DNA from: an uncultured Ruminococcus sp.
GTDB lineage: Bacteria; Bacillota; Clostridia; Oscillospirales; Acutalibacteraceae
Assembly: GCA_902790475.1 (NCBI GenBank)
Contig: CADASG010000019.1
Coordinates: 1 to 49,376 of the forward strand
DNA: 49,376 nucleotides
Direction of reading: 5' to 3'
The translations under genes were made by a program, and so were the position numbers. Position 1 is the stretch's first letter, and every line of letters begins with the position of its first letter. Below, piece after piece: positions 40,052 to 49,231 of this stretch. The notes beneath the pieces are model-generated. The model searched no databases, was not told the DNA's origin, and saw nothing but the letters and a program-made list of their open reading frames with translations.

Positions 40052-40350
40052 CTCAGCACCCCCAGAGCTTCAAGTCCCGACATGGCAAAAATCCGGTAAA
40101 CGTGGTCGGGCACGTTTACTACGCGCAGCCGACCGCCCATCAGCTTCATCTGACGGTAGCGCCCCATAACCAAGCCTACTCCCGATGAATCCATAAACCG
40201 AACCCTGCCGAAATCAAGGCACAGCAGGCGCGGCTTGAGTGACTGAGCCGCGCCGTCAATGGTCGTGCGCAGCCTGACCGCCGCGTCATGGTCGATCTCG
40301 CCGTCGATATACGCGGTAAGCACATGATCTCGATAATCTGTTTGCAGCAT
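40048..40350 (-). CDS. spoIIAA: Anti-anti-sigma factor SpoIIAA
   Basis: 100 residues of STAS fold from ATG 40350, 9 nt after AAAGGA; the upstream in-frame TTG lacks a site. Phosphorylatable serine lies in FMDSSGVGLVMGRY (Ser55/Ser56). Unphosphorylated SpoIIAA releases SigF from SpoIIAB in the forespore. First gene of the operon. Confidence 0.93.
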   Translation of the reverse strand: MLQTDYRDHVLTAYIDGEIDHDAAVRLRTTIDGAAQSLKPRLLCLDFGRVRFMDSSGVGLVMGRYRQMKLMGGRLRVVNVPDHVYRIFAMSGLEALGVLR

Positions 40351-40416
40351 ATTCACCGTTCCTTTCAAAAATGCTCCTTATCAATCATAATTATTATTCG
40401 GCGAGAAATTTGTTTT

Positions 40417-40445
40417 ATTCTGTAAGCCGAAAAAATTTTCTCCGT
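40417..40445 (-). promoter_or_regulatory. Possible sigma-H promoter of the spoIIA operon
   Basis: On the minus strand a GGAGAAAAT-like -35 and ACAGAAT (-10; sigma-H prefers GAAT) occur about 70 bp before spoIIAA. The -35 is imperfect. Known spoIIA operons are read by sigma-H, which supports the assignment. Confidence 0.35.
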
Positions 40446-40490
40446 TTTGAATGATTGAAAACATATAAAACACATTGAAATAATCGCTCC

Positions 40491-40519
40491 TTGCTTTTCG
40501 CCGTATGATAGTGTATAAT
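40491..40519 (+). promoter_or_regulatory. Promoter of the trmN6-rsmI-folC operon
   Basis: TTGCTT (40491-40496), 17-bp spacer, perfect TATAAT (40514-40519), followed by AGGAGCGGAG before the start codon. Confidence 0.75.
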
Positions 40520-40548
40520 CATGTTATCAACAAAACAGGAGCGGAGCA

Positions 40549-41295
40549 ATGCGAAACCTTCATCGTGAACCGCTGGGCGGCGGCATGGAGATATATGTCA
40601 CCGACAGCTATCATTTTTCCACGGATACCATTCTGCTTGCGAATTTTGCAAACCGCAGGGGCGGCAGGCGCAGAGTGGATTTAGGCGCAGGCTGCGGAAC
40701 TATAGGGCTGCTGTGGCTAAAGGATAACAGAGATTTGGAGGTGACCGCCGTGGAGATACAGGCGGAAGCCTGCGAGCTTTTGGAACAAAGCGTCAGGCTG
40801 AATGATCTGGCGGATAATTTGACCGTGCTGAACGCCGACCTTAAAAACCTGCGCGGATCGCTCCCGTTCGGCGCTTTCGACCTGGTCGCCTGCAATCCGC
40901 CCTACAAGCTGAGCGGCACAGGAGTTCCGAATCCCGGGGACAAAAAGCTGTTGGCGCGGCACGAAACCGCCTGCACACTGGACGATATCTGCGCTGCGGC
41001 GGCAGGTCTTTTGCAGTTCGGCGGCAGATTTTGCATCTGTCAGCGCCCCGAACGCCTGCCCGACGTGATGGAATCCATGCGTAGATCCGACATAGAGCCG
41101 AAAACCCTTCGGCTGGTGCAGCAGCGCAGGGACAAGGCGCCCAAGCTGTTTTTGCTGGAAGGCAGAAAGGGTGGAAAACGCGGCTATATGGAGACCCTTC
41201 CGACGCTTTTTATCGAGGATGAAACGGGAGACTTTTCGGAAGAGATGCGCGAAATATACGGCAACTACAAATCCGACCACGAGGAAACGATATGA
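40549..41295 (+). CDS. trmN6: tRNA1(Val) adenine-37 N6-methyltransferase-like (TrmN6/YabB)
   Basis: 248 residues. SAM-binding VDLGAGCGTIGLLWL near residue 43 and the amino-methyltransferase motif CNPPYK near residue 118 define a small-domain N6-adenine methyltransferase. The N-terminal YHFSTDTILLANFA is typical of YfiC/YabB. Linkage to rsmI, as in Bacillus yabB-yazA-rsmI, supports the call. It overlaps rsmI by 4 bp. Confidence 0.9.
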   Translation: MRNLHREPLGGGMEIYVTDSYHFSTDTILLANFANRRGGRRRVDLGAGCGTIGLLWLKDNRDLEVTAVEIQAEACELLEQSVRLNDLADNLTVLNADLKNLRGSLPFGAFDLVACNPPYKLSGTGVPNPGDKKLLARHETACTLDDICAAAAGLLQFGGRFCICQRPERLPDVMESMRRSDIEPKTLRLVQQRRDKAPKLFLLEGRKGGKRGYMETLPTLFIEDETGDFSEEMREIYGNYKSDHEETI

Positions 41296-42119
41296 GTGGA
41301 ATATTATATGTAACAGGCACGCCGATCGGCAATTTATCCGACCTTTCTCCGCGCGCGGCAAAAACGCTGGAAGAGGTGGACTTTATCGCCGCCGAGGATA
41401 CGCGCGTGACTTTGAAGCTGCTGAACCATTTGGGAATAAAGAAACCCATGGTCAGCTATTTTGAACACAATAAGCGCGAGCGCGGCGAAATGATCTGCGC
41501 GCGCATAGAGCAGGGCGAGAACTGCGCCATTGTGACCGACGCAGGAATGCCCTGCATATCCGACCCGGGCGAGGATCTTATCAGGCTATGCGCCGAGCGC
41601 GGTATAAAAACCGTTGTGATACCCGGTCCAAGCGCGGTGATTGCGGCGCTGGCGGTATCGGGATTGAGCACGGGGCGCTTTACCTTTGAAGGCTTTTTGA
41701 GCGTAAACAAAAAAAGCCGCGCCGAACACCTTGACAGCCTGAAAAACGAGCGGCGCACAATGATCTTCTACGAAGCGCCGCACAAGCTTCCGGCTACCCT
41801 GAACGATTTTTACAGCGTTTTCGGCGACCGAAAACTGACGATAGCCCGTGAGCTGACCAAGCTGCACGAGGAAGTGATACGCACCACCACCGCACGCGCG
41901 GCGGAGGAGCTCAGCGACGGCAGCGTGCGCGGCGAGATAGTGCTGGTGCTCGAGGGCTGTTCTCAGGAGCCGGAAGGCGAATCCTTCACCCTGAGCGACG
42001 CGGTAGCGCTTGCCAAGGAGTTGCAGCGCGGTGGAATGAAAGCCACCGAGGCAGCGAAATCAGCCGCGGCGCAAACGGGCTTTAAGAAAAACGAAATCTA
42101 TAAGGAACTGATAATATGA
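41292..42119 (+). CDS. rsmI: 16S rRNA cytidine-1402 2'-O-methyltransferase
   Basis: 275 residues of the tetrapyrrole-methylase fold: LYVTGTPIGNLSDLSPRA at the N-terminus, EDTRVTLKLLNHLGI, VTDAGMPCISDPGE, VIPGPSAVIAALAVSGL and FEGFL. RsmI modifies the ribose of C1402 in the ribosomal P site. It overlaps both neighbours by 4 bp. Confidence 0.95.
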   Translation: MSGILYVTGTPIGNLSDLSPRAAKTLEEVDFIAAEDTRVTLKLLNHLGIKKPMVSYFEHNKRERGEMICARIEQGENCAIVTDAGMPCISDPGEDLIRLCAERGIKTVVIPGPSAVIAALAVSGLSTGRFTFEGFLSVNKKSRAEHLDSLKNERRTMIFYEAPHKLPATLNDFYSVFGDRKLTIARELTKLHEEVIRTTTARAAEELSDGSVRGEIVLVLEGCSQEPEGESFTLSDAVALAKELQRGGMKATEAAKSAAAQTGFKKNEIYKELII

Positions 42120-43387
42120 CCTACGAACAAGCGCTTGAAAAAATCCATTCGCTGCTGTCTCTCGGCTCGCGTCCGGGGCTTGACCGTATGCGAAAATTCA
42201 TGGACAGGCTCGGCAATCCTCAGAACAACCTTTGCTATATCCATGTCGCAGGAACCAACGGAAAGGGCTCAGTCTGCGCCATGCTCTCATCGGTGCTGGT
42301 GGCGGCAGGATACAAAACGGGATTGTTTATTTCACCCTACATAACGGATTTTCGGGAGCGTATCCAGATAAATAACCGCATGATAGACAAGGAGGTTTTG
42401 GCGCAGGCGGTTGAGGAGACTTTTCCTGTGCTTGAACAGCTGCGCAGTGAAGGCACAGTGATCACCGAGTTTGAGTATGTCAATGCTCTCCAGTTCTATA
42501 TCCATTCGCGCGAACGCTGCGACGTTGTGGTGCTGGAAACGGGCATGGGCGGTCTGCTGGACTGCACCAATATCATTCCTCCGCCGCTGTGCGCGATAAT
42601 CACCACTATCGGGCTTGACCACACCGCCGTTCTGGGCGATACTTTGGAAGAGATCGCCGTGCAGAAATGCGGCATTATCAAGGAGGATTCCGCAGTCGTA
42701 GCATCGGCGCAGTGCAAAGAGGTGATGGCGGTCATCGAAAAGACCGCCCGTGAGCGCCGTGTGCCGCTTATGCAGAGCCAAAGCGTAAGCGCAGAGGTGC
42801 TTAGAGCGGATCTGCGCGGAACCCTGTTTCGCTCAAACGGCGCCGAGCTGCAGATCCGATTGGCAGGCGCTCATCAGCTCGACAACGCCAAGGCGGTTTT
42901 GGCAGCGCTTCAATACCTGCGGCTCAACGATTTGCTGAGCATAACTGACGCAAGCGTGAGAAACGGGCTTTTTGCCGCGGCAAATCCCGCGCGGCTGCAG
43001 CTGCTGCGTGATGATCCGATCGTGCTGCTGGACGGCGCGCACAATCCAAACGGAGCGGAAGCGCTACGCGCCGCGCTGCGGAGTTTTTTGCAGGGGAAAC
43101 GCCTTTTTGCCGTAAACGGTATGCTCGCCGATAAGGATATAGACTCGGTGATAGGGCTGTTTGACGGTATGTTTGATTCGGTGTTCACCGTCCCCGTCGA
43201 TAACCCGAGAGCGATCTCGGCGCAGCAGCTCGCTGAAAAATGGACGGCTCACTGCTCCCGTGTTCAAGTCTGCGGCGATCCCGGGCAGGGAGTTGAGCTG
43301 GCGATAGAGTCGGCAAAGGCGTCAGACGGGGCGGCAGTTATTTTCGGCTCGCTCTATTTGGCAGGAGAAATACTGAGCACGCGCTGA
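42116..43387 (+). CDS. folC: Folylpolyglutamate synthase / dihydrofolate synthase
   Basis: 423 residues of Mur-ligase-like fold. P-loop HVAGTNGKGSVCAML near residue 42, FISPYITDFRERIQIN, ETGMGGLLDCTN, TTIGLDHTAVLGDTLEEIA and LLDGAHNPNGAEALR. It adds glutamate to folates (and to dihydropteroate if bifunctional). It overlaps rsmI as ATGA, so folate and RNA-methylation genes are co-expressed here. Confidence 0.94.
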   Translation: MTYEQALEKIHSLLSLGSRPGLDRMRKFMDRLGNPQNNLCYIHVAGTNGKGSVCAMLSSVLVAAGYKTGLFISPYITDFRERIQINNRMIDKEVLAQAVEETFPVLEQLRSEGTVITEFEYVNALQFYIHSRERCDVVVLETGMGGLLDCTNIIPPPLCAIITTIGLDHTAVLGDTLEEIAVQKCGIIKEDSAVVASAQCKEVMAVIEKTARERRVPLMQSQSVSAEVLRADLRGTLFRSNGAELQIRLAGAHQLDNAKAVLAALQYLRLNDLLSITDASVRNGLFAAANPARLQLLRDDPIVLLDGAHNPNGAEALRAALRSFLQGKRLFAVNGMLADKDIDSVIGLFDGMFDSVFTVPVDNPRAISAQQLAEKWTAHCSRVQVCGDPGQGVELAIESAKASDGAAVIFGSLYLAGEILSTR

Positions 43388-43424
43388 AATAAGCTCTCTA
43401 AGCGGCGGTTTTTGATACAATCTA

Positions 43425-43453
43425 TTGAAAATCCGATAATAATGTGATAAAAT
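43425..43453 (+). promoter_or_regulatory. ilvD promoter
   Basis: TTGAAA (43425-43430), 17-bp spacer, TAAAAT (43448-43453) with TG one base upstream. The leader is only about 35 nt, leaving no room for a T-box. Confidence 0.65.
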
Positions 43454-43493
43454 TGTTTTAATATAATTTTTTATTCAGGAAGGAATGGTAAAA

Positions 43494-45152
43494 ATGAGAA
43501 GTGACGCGGTAAAAAAAGGCGTAGGCTGTGCGCCTCAAAGATCGCTCCTGCACGCTTTGGGAATGACAGATGAAGAGATGCAAAAGCCGTTGATCGGCAT
43601 TGTAAGCTCCTACAATGAGATCGTTCCCGGACATATGAATATTGATAAGATCGTTGAAGCCGTAAAGACCGGTGTGGCAATGGCAGGCGGCAACCCGATC
43701 GTGTTCCCGGCTATCGCTGTTTGCGACGGTATAGCCATGGGTCATCAGGGCATGAAGTATTCGCTGGTAACACGCGACCTTATCGCGGATTCCACCGAGT
43801 GTATGGCGCTGGCTCACGCTTTTGACGCGCTGGTAATGGTGCCCAACTGTGATAAAAACGTTCCCGGTCTGCTTATGGCGGCGGCTCGTTTGAATATCCC
43901 CTGTATCTTTGTCAGCGGCGGTCCCATGCTCGCCGGCAGGGTAAAGGGCTGCAAGACCAGCCTTTCAAGCATGTTCGAGGCGGTCGGCTCCTATAACTCC
44001 GGAAAAATCACCGCTGAGGAGCTTAACGAATACGAAAACAAGGTTTGCCCAAGCTGCGGCTCATGCTCGGGCATGTACACCGCAAACTCCATGAACTGCC
44101 TCACCGAGGTTTTAGGCATGGCGCTGCGCGGTAACGGCACGATCCCTGCCGTCTACTCCGAGCGTATCCAGCTTGCAAAGCGCGCAGGTATGAAGATCAT
44201 GGAGCTTTTGGAAAAGGATATCAAGCCTCGTGATATCATGACCGAGGAAGCGTTTAGCAACGCGCTTACAATGGACATGGCGCTCGGCTGCTCAACCAAC
44301 TCCATGCTGCACCTTCCTGCTATTGCGCATGAGTGCGGCATAGACCTCAACCTTGATATCGCCAACGAAATCAGCTCTCATACTCCCAACCTCTGCCACC
44401 TCGCTCCTGCAGGCAGAACCTACATGGAGGATCTCAACGAGGCAGGCGGAATCTACGCCGTTATGAACGAGATCAACAAGCTCGGCTTGCTGAAAACCGA
44501 TTTGATCACCTGCACCGGCAAGACCGTTGCCGAAAACATCGAAGGCGTCGTCAATAAGAACCCCGAGGTCATCCGTCCCGTTGACGATCCCTACAGCACC
44601 ACAGGCGGTATTGCCGTACTGCGCGGAAACCTCGCTCCCGACAGCTGCGTGGTCAAGCGTTCGGCAGTAGCTCCCGAAATGCTCAGTCACAGCGGTCCTG
44701 CAAGAGTGTTTGACTGCGAGGAGGACGCTATGAACGCCATCATGGGCGGTGAAATCCGTGAAGGCGACGTAGTAGTGATCCGCTACGAGGGTCCCAAGGG
44801 CGGTCCCGGTATGCGTGAAATGCTCAATCCCACCTCAGCGATCATGGGCATGGGTCTGGGCAGCACAGTTGCTCTGATCACCGACGGTCGTTTCTCAGGC
44901 GCGACCAGAGGCGCATCCATCGGTCACGTATCGCCCGAAGCAGCGGTAGGCGGCCCCATCGCTCTTGTCAGAGACGGTGATATCATCGAAATAGATATCC
45001 CTGCCAACACCATTAATGTGAAGCTTTCCGACGAAGAGCTCGCCGCGCGCAAGGCGGAGTGGCAGCCCAGAGAGCCCCGTATCACCACAGGCTACCTCGC
45101 GCGTTACGCAAAACAGGTCAGCTCAGGCGCACAGGGCGCGGTTCTGTCATAA
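43494..45152 (+). CDS. ilvD: Dihydroxy-acid dehydratase
   Basis: 552 residues. ATG 43494 is preferred: AGGAAGG lies about 9 nt upstream and the family start MRSDAVKKG results, whereas the ATG at 43485 abuts the site. Iron-sulfur and metal ligands are in [30 protein letters not shown] and the catalytic segment [19 protein letters not shown]. It converts dihydroxy acids to keto acids in valine, leucine and isoleucine synthesis. No other ilv or leu gene is beside it. Confidence 0.96.
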   Translation: MRSDAVKKGVGCAPQRSLLHALGMTDEEMQKPLIGIVSSYNEIVPGHMNIDKIVEAVKTGVAMAGGNPIVFPAIAVCDGIAMGHQGMKYSLVTRDLIADSTECMALAHAFDALVMVPNCDKNVPGLLMAAARLNIPCIFVSGGPMLAGRVKGCKTSLSSMFEAVGSYNSGKITAEELNEYENKVCPSCGSCSGMYTANSMNCLTEVLGMALRGNGTIPAVYSERIQLAKRAGMKIMELLEKDIKPRDIMTEEAFSNALTMDMALGCSTNSMLHLPAIAHECGIDLNLDIANEISSHTPNLCHLAPAGRTYMEDLNEAGGIYAVMNEINKLGLLKTDLITCTGKTVAENIEGVVNKNPEVIRPVDDPYSTTGGIAVLRGNLAPDSCVVKRSAVAPEMLSHSGPARVFDCEEDAMNAIMGGEIREGDVVVIRYEGPKGGPGMREMLNPTSAIMGMGLGSTVALITDGRFSGATRGASIGHVSPEAAVGGPIALVRDGDIIEIDIPANTINVKLSDEELAARKAEWQPREPRITTGYLARYAKQVSSGAQGAVLS

Positions 45153-45176
45153 GTATACCCCGATATTAATACAAAA

Positions 45177-45222
45177 ACGGACAAAAAGGATTTTTGCAAG
45201 ATATCCTTTTTGTCCGTATTTT
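45177..45222 (+). terminator. Intrinsic terminator after ilvD
   Basis: ACGGACAAAAAGGAT and ATCCTTTTTGTCCGT form a 15-bp perfect stem, then ATTTTA. Confidence 0.9.
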
Positions 45223-45269
45223 ATCGCATTTCGTTTTATATCTGTAACACAATTGTAAATAAAAACCTC

Positions 45270-45298
45270 TTGTTTTCACCTATATCTTGTGGTATAAT
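45270..45298 (+). promoter_or_regulatory. nrdR promoter with a possible NrdR box
   Basis: TTGTTT (45270-45275), 17-bp spacer, TATAAT (45293-45298). The spacer reads ACCTATATCTTGTGG, which resembles half or more of the NrdR box ACACWATATATWGTGT. A weaker AACACAATTGT lies about 30 bp upstream, the usual box spacing. Autoregulation is possible but not secured. Confidence 0.5.
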
Positions 45299-45339
45299 TT
45301 TTTTAAGGAATTATTAACTAAAAAAGACGAGGTGTGAAT

Positions 45340-45798
45340 ATGAAATGTCCCTATTGCAGCTTTGAGGAAAGCAAGGTCATCGACTCGCGTTCGGCGGACG
45401 ACGGCGAGAGGATCCGCCGCCGCAGAGAGTGTCTGCACTGCGGCAAGCGCTTTACGACCCATGAGGTCATTGAAACCGTTCCGATCATTGTGGTTAAACG
45501 CGACAAAAGCCGCGAGGTGTTCGACCGCAACAAGCTGACTGCGGGCATTCTTCGCGCCTGTGAAAAGCGTCCAGTATCCATCAAGCAGATCGAAGAAATG
45601 GTGAATAGCATCGAGGCAAAAATCCAAAGCAGCCTTGACCGTGAGATCACCACGATGCAGATCGGCGAGCTTGCAATGGAGGAGATCAAGAAGGTTGACG
45701 AGGTATCCTATGTGCGGTTTGCCTCTGTTTACCGTCAGTTCAAGGACATCAACACCTTTATGGAAGAACTGAATAAGCTTCTTACGGAGAAAAAGTGA
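45340..45798 (+). CDS. nrdR: Ribonucleotide reductase regulator NrdR
   Basis: 152 residues from ATG 45340, 7 nt after GAGG. Zinc ribbon with Cys3, Cys6, Cys31 and Cys34 ([13 protein letters not shown]), the [17 protein letters not shown] linker, then an ATP-cone domain ([32 protein letters not shown]). It senses ATP/dATP and represses ribonucleotide reductase genes, none of which lies in the window. Confidence 0.96.
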   Translation: MKCPYCSFEESKVIDSRSADDGERIRRRRECLHCGKRFTTHEVIETVPIIVVKRDKSREVFDRNKLTAGILRACEKRPVSIKQIEEMVNSIEAKIQSSLDREITTMQIGELAMEEIKKVDEVSYVRFASVYRQFKDINTFMEELNKLLTEKK

Positions 45799-46658
45799 TG
45801 AGAATGATAAGAAAAATCTTATGCACGGTAACGGCGTTTGTTCTTATTGTCTGCTGCGCAGGCTGCCTTCCGGCTAAAAATGTTCTGACGCTGGCTGACA
45901 GCGAGGTTACGCTCACAGTGGGACAGCGCAAGGTCCTTCAGGCGGTGGTTCAGCCGGAAGAGCTCGAAAAAGATCTTATTTGGTCAAGCTCCAACGAAAA
46001 TATCGCTACTGTGGGCAAGGGTATAGTTACCGCGCGGGCGGCAGGTGAAACTATCATCACCGTTGTTATGCCGACAGGTGAAAAGGATAAATGCAGGGTG
46101 ATCGTGGAACAGCCTTCAAATCCCAACGAAACGACAAATCCGCCTGCTGCACGTGCAGGAAAGTCAGCTCAGACAGCGACGAAGCAGCCTGCAGCGACAA
46201 ATCCCGCCGCAGCTCAGACCGCGACAACTCCGGCAGCGACGCAGGCTGCGACGCAGTCAGCGACAAACGCCGCCGCTTCAGCTGCTGCGGCATTTAACGA
46301 GGAAGCTGAGGTCGCTCAGATCCGCAAGCTGTACTACGCGACTCAGGAGGATCCGGGCACATCTAACGAAAACAGCGAGGTTCTGCGCTACGTCAAAGAC
46401 GGCGCGACAACGAAAATATCCGTTCCTGCCTCATATAACGATAATATGTATGAACGCTGGTATTTTTTCAACAACAACAAGCTCTACTTCGCGTTTGTGT
46501 TTAAGGGTCAGGAGGAGCACCGCCTCTATTTCAAGAACGACAAGCTGATCCGATACATCGACGAGAACAATGTAACTCAACACTACGGGGATATCACCTG
46601 CAAAATGGAGAATTGGGCCCGTAACGAGGCGTATGAGCTGCTTAAAAGTGAAATCTGA
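45798..46658 (+). CDS. Lipoprotein with one BIG2 domain and an unrecognised C-terminal domain
   Basis: About 286 residues from ATG 45798, sharing one base with the nrdR stop. Lipoprotein signal with CCAGC near residue 20. A BIG2 domain follows (SEVTLTVGQRKVLQAVVQP to GETIITVVMP), then an Ala/Thr/Gln/Pro linker of about 65 residues, and a C-terminal domain with KLYYATQEDPGTSNEN and NMYERWYFFNNNKLYFAFVF, where aromatic beta strands dominate. I cannot name this domain. Cotranscription with nrdR is implied by the overlap but the functional link is unclear. Confidence 0.75.
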   Translation: MRMIRKILCTVTAFVLIVCCAGCLPAKNVLTLADSEVTLTVGQRKVLQAVVQPEELEKDLIWSSSNENIATVGKGIVTARAAGETIITVVMPTGEKDKCRVIVEQPSNPNETTNPPAARAGKSAQTATKQPAATNPAAAQTATTPAATQAATQSATNAAASAAAAFNEEAEVAQIRKLYYATQEDPGTSNENSEVLRYVKDGATTKISVPASYNDNMYERWYFFNNNKLYFAFVFKGQEEHRLYFKNDKLIRYIDENNVTQHYGDITCKMENWARNEAYELLKSEI

Positions 46659-46675
46659 GGTTTTTTCAAACTGTA

Positions 46676-46710
46676 AAAAGAACTGCCCGTTTTCTGCGGG
46701 CAGTTCTTTT
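46676..46710. terminator. Bidirectional terminator between the BIG2 lipoprotein gene and rnhA
   Basis: AAAAGAACTGCCCG and CGGGCAGTTCTTTT form a perfect 14-bp stem; works for both converging genes. Confidence 0.93.
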
Positions 46711-46716
46711 GAGTTT

Positions 46717-47154
46717 TTAAGAGAATTGTTTGGCTGCAGCAACAGCCAAGCGGTCGCAGCGTTCGTTTTCCGGGTGACCGGCGTGACCGCGCACCCAGTT
46801 TACCTCGACCTTGTGGATATCGCAGAGCGACAGCAGCCGCTCCCACAGCTCAGGATTGAGAGCAGGCTCTTTTTTGTTGCGCATCCAGCCCTGAGACTGC
46901 CACTTTTTAGCCCAGCCGAGACTCAGCGCATTGCACACATACTGAGAGTCGCTGTAGAGCTTTACCTCGCACGGTTCCTTCAGCGCTTCAAGCGCGAAGA
47001 TCACCGCCGAAAGCTCCATGCGGTTGTTGGTCGTGACAGCTTCGCCGCCCGATAGCTCCTTTTCATGTCCGTTGTAGCGCAGTATAGCGCCCCAGCCGCC
47101 GGGACCGGGATTGCCGCTGCACGCGCCGTCTGTAAATATTTCAACCTGTTTCAT
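46717..47154 (-). CDS. rnhA: Ribonuclease HI
   Basis: 145 residues with all four catalytic acids in place: Asp9 ([15 protein letters not shown]), Glu47 (NNRMELSA), Asp69 (YSDSQYV) and Asp134 (ERCDRLA), plus His124 in [11 protein letters not shown]. It removes RNA from RNA-DNA hybrids. The basic loop [16 protein letters not shown] is present, as in E. coli-type enzymes. It is convergent with the upstream lipoprotein gene and divergent from the RNase J gene. Confidence 0.97.
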   Translation of the reverse strand: MKQVEIFTDGACSGNPGPGGWGAILRYNGHEKELSGGEAVTTNNRMELSAVIFALEALKEPCEVKLYSDSQYVCNALSLGWAKKWQSQGWMRNKKEPALNPELWERLLSLCDIHKVEVNWVRGHAGHPENERCDRLAVAAAKQFS

Positions 47155-47266
47155 CGGTCATTCTCCTTTGCGTTTTGATTACGTGTTTTATTTTGCCATA
47201 TTTTGCCTATAATAACAAGAGCGTCACCGTATTTTTCAAAAAAAATCTTATAATTCCTTTTTCTGC

Positions 47267-47296
47267 TTGACACGGAGCACAGTTTAGAGGTAAAAT
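47267..47296 (+). promoter_or_regulatory. Promoter of the RNase J gene
   Basis: TTGACA (47267-47272), 18-bp spacer, TAAAAT (47291-47296). Start near 47303 gives a leader of about 105 nt with two small perfect hairpins, GATAG/CTATC and ATCTC/GAGAT. This rules against the ATG at 47306 as start codon. Confidence 0.75.
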
Positions 47297-47407
47297 ATAT
47301 TAAATATGTATGATAGGATAGGCAGACTATCTTTATATATAATCTCAAAAAGAGATAATATAGATGAATCGGTAAAAAACTTTAGAAATACGGAGGTTTA
47401 TTTTCAA

Positions 47408-49231
47408 TTGAGTACTCAAAAAAAGCAAAGGAACCAAAAGTTGAAAAAAAACAGGTACTCCAACAACAAGCTGAATAATCAAACGGTTAATCACATTCAT
47501 GACAAATTGTCGAAGGGCAAGGGCTTTCAAGTCAAACCGCCCAAACAGCATAAGCAGCCACAGCAGTCAAAGCAGCCGCCTGTAAGAATATCGTTTTTGG
47601 GCGGTTTAAATGAGATCGGAAAGAATATCACGGTAATAGAGTGTCAAAACGACATTATCCTGGTAGACTGCGGCATGGCGTTCCCCGACGGCGATATGCT
47701 GGGAGTAGATTTGGTTATTCCCGATTTCAGTTATGTGGAGCAAAACTATGAGCGTGTGCGCGGTATTGTGCTGACCCACGGTCACGAGGATCACATCGGC
47801 GGACTGCCGTTCCTGCTCGCGAAGGTCAACGTTCCGATTTACGGAACGCCGCTGACGCTGGGTCTGGTGGAAAACAAGCTGCGCGAGCACAGCCTTATAA
47901 ACAAGGCTAAGCTTAATGTTGTGAACGCAGGCGACAGCATCAAGCTGGGCTGCATGGAGGTCAAATTCATCCATGTAAACCACTCGATACCCGACGCTGT
48001 AGCGTTCGCGATCAAGACCCCGGGCGGCACTGTTGTACACACGGGCGACTTTAAAATCGACTGTACGCCTATTTCTGGCGAAATGATAGACCTCTCCAGC
48101 TTTGCCAAGGTCGGAGACGAGGGCGTGCTCGCGCTTTTGGGCGAGAGCACCAACGCTGAGCGTCCGGGCTATACTCCCACCGAAATGATGGTGTCCGAAA
48201 GCCTTGACACGTTGTTCAAAAAAGCGGAGAATTACCGCATAATCATCGCGACCTTTGCCTCAAATGTGAACCGCGTTCAGCAGATCATCAACTGCGCGGA
48301 AAAATACGGCAGAAAGGTTGCGTTCTCGGGCAGAAGCATGGTCAACTATATGGACGTTGCCAAGCGGCTGGGTTATCTGAATTTGCCCGATAATATATTG
48401 ATAGATATCGACATGCTCAACAGATACTCGCCCGAGCAGGTTGTGCTCGTTACAACGGGCAGTCAGGGCGAACCGATGAGCGCGCTGTCGCGTATGGCTT
48501 ATTCCGACCACCGCAAGGTTATGGTAGGCGAGGGTGACTTTATCATCATTTCCGCCAATCCAATCCCCGGCAACGAAAAGACCGTGGGCAACGTGGTTGA
48601 TGAGCTGCTAAAGCGCGGCTGCAAGGTGATTTACGAGAGCATGTACGACGTGCATGTTTCGGGTCATGCCTGCCAGGAGGAGCTGAAAATACTGCACCGC
48701 CTGGTTAAGCCCAAGTTTTTCATTCCCGTACACGGCGAACAAAAGCATCTGCGCAAGCACGCCGAGCTTGCCGAGTTTTTGGGAATGGACAAAAAACACA
48801 TCTTTATCGGCGATATCGGCAGCACAGTGGAGATCACCGAGGACGGCATGAAGGAAGTCGGCAAGGTGCCGGCAGGCAAGGTCTTTGTGGACGGTCTCGG
48901 GGTAGGCGACGTCGGAAGCATAGTTCTGCGCGACAGAAAGCATCTGGGTCAGGACGGCTTGATCATTATCGTCGCGTCGCTCGACGTATACGACGGTCAT
49001 GTTATCAGCGGTCCCGATATAGTTTCACGCGGCTTTGTATATGTTCGCGAGAGCGAGGGTCTGCTTGAAGAGGTTAGAACGCTTGCACTCAATATCCTTG
49101 AGGACTGCGCCGAGAAGAATATCCACGAATGGGGTATTATAAAGAACAGGATCAAGGACGAGATCTCCAAGCTGATCTCTCAGCGTACACGGAGAAGCCC
49201 GATGATACTTCCGATTTTGCAGGAAGTTTAA
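47408..49231 (+). CDS. rnj: Ribonuclease J
   Basis: About 607 residues from TTG 47408, 11 nt after GGAGG. A basic Asn/Lys/Gln-rich extension of about 55 residues (KQHKQPQQSKQPP) precedes the metallo-beta-lactamase core: LGGLNEIGKN, VDCGMAFPD, the zinc motif THGHEDHIGG, HVNHSIPDAVAF, HTGDFKID and the beta-CASP part with TGSQGEPMSALSRMA and VSGHACQEEL. C-terminal domain follows to the stop. RNase J is a 5'-3' exo/endonuclease for mRNA decay and rRNA maturation. The long N-terminal extension is typical of some clostridial and actinobacterial forms. Confidence 0.94.
   Translation: MSTQKKQRNQKLKKNRYSNNKLNNQTVNHIHDKLSKGKGFQVKPPKQHKQPQQSKQPPVRISFLGGLNEIGKNITVIECQNDIILVDCGMAFPDGDMLGVDLVIPDFSYVEQNYERVRGIVLTHGHEDHIGGLPFLLAKVNVPIYGTPLTLGLVENKLREHSLINKAKLNVVNAGDSIKLGCMEVKFIHVNHSIPDAVAFAIKTPGGTVVHTGDFKIDCTPISGEMIDLSSFAKVGDEGVLALLGESTNAERPGYTPTEMMVSESLDTLFKKAENYRIIIATFASNVNRVQQIINCAEKYGRKVAFSGRSMVNYMDVAKRLGYLNLPDNILIDIDMLNRYSPEQVVLVTTGSQGEPMSALSRMAYSDHRKVMVGEGDFIIISANPIPGNEKTVGNVVDELLKRGCKVIYESMYDVHVSGHACQEELKILHRLVKPKFFIPVHGEQKHLRKHAELAEFLGMDKKHIFIGDIGSTVEITEDGMKEVGKVPAGKVFVDGLGVGDVGSIVLRDRKHLGQDGLIIIVASLDVYDGHVISGPDIVSRGFVYVRESEGLLEEVRTLALNILEDCAEKNIHEWGIIKNRIKDEISKLISQRTRRSPMILPILQEV

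Noticed and set aside
43388-43493. T-box or other amino-acid leader before ilvD
   Set aside because: The promoter leaves a leader of only about 35 nt and no T-box motif is seen.
47306-47407. Upstream ATG extension of RNase J
   Set aside because: The likely transcription start is about 47303 and no ribosome site precedes the ATG. TTG 47408 follows GGAGG.
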